6,689 nt of DNA from Negativicutes bacterium. Lineage in GTDB: Bacteria > Bacillota > Negativicutes > JAGOZY01. Under the pieces are notes generated by a model, which was not told the origin of the DNA, searched no databases, and saw only the letters and a program-made list of their open reading frames with translations. The position numbers were made by a program, and so were the translations under genes. Below, in pieces: positions 4,999 through 6,689 of the stretch (positions are counted from its first letter, which is position 1; every line of letters starts with the position of its first letter). The stretch spans positions 1 through 6,689 of the forward strand of contig JAGOZY010000061.1 in NCBI GenBank assembly GCA_018058445.1, read 5' to 3'.

Positions 4999-6689
4999 AT
5001 GATTAAAAACCGTGGATGGAAAAAAGCTTTAGGCGTTAGTCTAGGACTCGGAATGGGGATTATTTTCAACCCGATACCAATCGGGAATGCCGCGACGGAG
5101 TGGCAAGTCACAGAGGATCAATTTTCCTCAGAGCTAAAACTCAATCTAACTTTACGAAACCCAAGTCTTATACTAGGTCCCAGCAGATTGGCGAAACCTG
5201 CGGAATTTTTTGCTTATACGAATTATCCTCATCTGATTGAAGGCTATCAGCTATCGATCTATAGTGCAGATGATATTGGTTCTTCTAGGCCACTGAAAAC
5301 CTTTACATGGCGGGGAGATCGTTCTTTTCAGCCGATTATTTGGGATGGTAGCCTAGACAGTGGGTTTGTCAGTGGGGGCAAACAGTATAAAGCAGTTCTT
5401 GAAGTCATCGGTGCAAAGGGCAAGAAAGATGTCAGTTTACCGATTTTCTTTGATGTGGTTGCTGCGGATGCTTCTCGTATTGAAGGACTGTTCCGAGCGG
5501 AGACCGTTCAAGAGTCTCAGGAAATTCCTGGCTATGGAGTCGATCATACGGCGTATCGAGGGATTGCCCCCGATGCTTCGTACCGAAAAATCATCATTCA
5601 AGGTAGCGGTGTCCCGGGAACTGCGACTCTAAATGGTGAGACCGTGATTGCGGACGCTCAAGGCAACTTCGTACGTGAGTTAATCCTACCCACCGGAACC
5701 CACGAAGTTAATTTGACCTGGACCGATGAATCTGGCACGACCCACCAACAGAACCAGACGATTAACGTGAAAAAAAATGGTAAGAGCGAATTTTTCTTTG
5801 TCGCTCAGGCTGATCTCACGGTCGGTGGTGGTAGTGTTAATGGACATAAAGAAGTTCTCAATGGAGACTATCATTACGATAGTGGTGTTTATGCGGACGG
5901 ACGTCTCGCTTTTTACTTAAAAGGCACCATCCAAGATAAGTATCGACTTACAGCTCACCTCGATACGGGGGAAGAGCGGACAAACGAGATGTTCGGTAAG
6001 CTGGATCAAAAAGATCCTCGTCGGGTCTTTCGTGAGCTCGACCCCAATGCCCATTACCCGATTTATGGCGATGATTCCACGCTGGAGCAAGATGTGAATA
6101 CCCAAGGAAAGTTTTACTTCAAATTGGAAAAAGGGAAAGATCACCTACTCTGGGGGAACTATAATACTGGAATGACCGGCACGGAGTTTGGTACTTATAA
6201 CCGAAGCCTCTATGGACTTCAATATCTTCATGAAGCGGATCAACTGACGAAGTTTGGTGACGTCAAAGATTATGTAAATCTTTTCGCAGCGACCAGCGAG
6301 AGTCGAGCGAGCCACAATGAATTCTTATCAACCGGCGGAAGCCTGTACTACTTAAATTATCAGCGAGTCACGGAAGGTAGCGCAAAGTTGACTGCCGAAG
6401 TTCGCGACTCTGATACTGGACGAGTGATTAGTCGAGCTACCCTGACTGAAGGGACCGACTATGAGATCGACAACTTCCAAGGGCGAATTCTCTTAAAAAA
6501 GCCCCTCCCAATGAAAAGTAGCGATGGGTCGATTATCTCGAGTGGCTCTTTGCAACGAGGCAATGACGTCTATTTAGTGGTGGACTTTGAGTATTATTCG
6601 GACGATCTCAGTCTTTCCAGCATGGGCTCTCAGGGAGGGCGCGCTTATGGGTGGCTGGGAGATCACTTCCGGGTCGGAGCGACGGCGAT
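4999..6689 (+). CDS. Large secreted outer-membrane protein with Ig-like domains (3' end outside window)
   Basis: The frame is open from ATG 4999 to the right edge: 563 codons, no stop. AAGGGGAG lies seven bases before the ATG; the in-frame ATG at 4981 is less likely because its AAGGGA directly abuts it. Residues 1-31 form a signal peptide (NRGWKK, hydrophobic core, cleavage near GNAA). Residues about 40-152 look like a FlgD-type Ig domain (FFAYTNYPHL at 70, IIWDG at 113, GGKQY). A second Ig-like domain spans about 186-257 (DAQGNFVRELILPTGTHEV). From 265 (FFFVAQADLTVGGG) comes a beta-rich region with GRLAFYLKG, YPIYGDDST (353-361), WGNYNTGMTGTEF (385-397), YNRSLYG, and RILLKKPLP near the end. 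The same motif order (YPVYGDDS, WGNF.T..TGTE, YNRGLYG, LQGRILL) occurs in large, poorly characterised outer-membrane proteins, mainly of proteobacteria. No cysteine is present. Its function is unknown; an envelope scaffold or barrel role is inferred. The codons appear GC-richer than those of the autotransporter. Confidence 0.9.
   Translation, partial: MIKNRGWKKALGVSLGLGMGIIFNPIPIGNAATEWQVTEDQFSSELKLNLTLRNPSLILGPSRLAKPAEFFAYTNYPHLIEGYQLSIYSADDIGSSRPLKTFTWRGDRSFQPIIWDGSLDSGFVSGGKQYKAVLEVIGAKGKKDVSLPIFFDVVAADASRIEGLFRAETVQESQEIPGYGVDHTAYRGIAPDASYRKIIIQGSGVPGTATLNGETVIADAQGNFVRELILPTGTHEVNLTWTDESGTTHQQNQTINVKKNGKSEFFFVAQADLTVGGGSVNGHKEVLNGDYHYDSGVYADGRLAFYLKGTIQDKYRLTAHLDTGEERTNEMFGKLDQKDPRRVFRELDPNAHYPIYGDDSTLEQDVNTQGKFYFKLEKGKDHLLWGNYNTGMTGTEFGTYNRSLYGLQYLHEADQLTKFGDVKDYVNLFAATSESRASHNEFLSTGGSLYYLNYQRVTEGSAKLTAEVRDSDTGRVISRATLTEGTDYEIDNFQGRILLKKPLPMKSSDGSIISSGSLQRGNDVYLVVDFEYYSDDLSLSSMGSQGGRAYGWLGDHFRVGATA

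Noticed and set aside
5360..6144. Frames at 5360-5632 (+), 5686-5874 (-) and 5917-6144 (-)
   Set aside because: All fall inside the long open frame that starts at 4999 and runs off the window; that frame has a signal peptide, ribosome binding site and conserved motifs, so these are shadows.

Overview
The window looks like chromosomal DNA of a low-GC bacterium with an outer membrane, most probably a diderm Firmicute of the Negativicutes type. The Shine-Dalgarno sequences are strong and Firmicute-like (GGGGAG, GGTGAGG, AAGGGGAG) and the intergenic DNA is very AT-rich. Yet two large genes encode typical outer-membrane or surface proteins: a type Va autotransporter and a second secreted, barrel-type protein. 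Fusobacteria are an alternative, but the coding DNA seems too GC-rich for them. This assignment is inference. All genes found are on the + strand.

Layout. (1) 2-691: a gene of the DUF6544/DUF6920-like family, entered mid-gene and interrupted by an in-frame TAG at 107-109, with a possible TTG restart at 113. It ends at a perfect 17-bp terminator (741-780). (2) 781-1273: AT-rich spacer with a second perfect 17-bp hairpin (852-894), a promoter candidate and a 33-codon small ORF with an excellent ribosome binding site. (3) 1274-4096: a complete, cysteine-free autotransporter with signal peptide, beta-helical passenger, linker helix and C-terminal 12-strand-type barrel, followed by a terminator (4110-4140). 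(4) 4141-4998: a gene-poor stretch with a duplicated promoter-like element and the decayed 3' end of a second autotransporter (4356-4460). A good sigma-A-type promoter (4671-4699) and a tandem pair of Spo0A-box-like sites (4787-4804) follow. (5) 4999 to the window end: the first 563 codons of a large secreted protein with two Ig-like domains and a conserved YPIYGDDST / WGNYNTGMTGTEF core. It matches large outer-membrane proteins known mainly from proteobacteria.

The two large genes are probably independent transcription units, since a terminator, a pseudogene remnant and a separate promoter lie between them. Together they make a surface-protein locus that has gained and lost autotransporter copies. 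Nothing in the window is an RNA gene, CRISPR array or recognisable transposase. The least ordinary items are the interrupted first gene, the autotransporter remnant with its still-recognisable promoter, the 0A-box pair in a long leader, and the OM protein that runs off the right edge.
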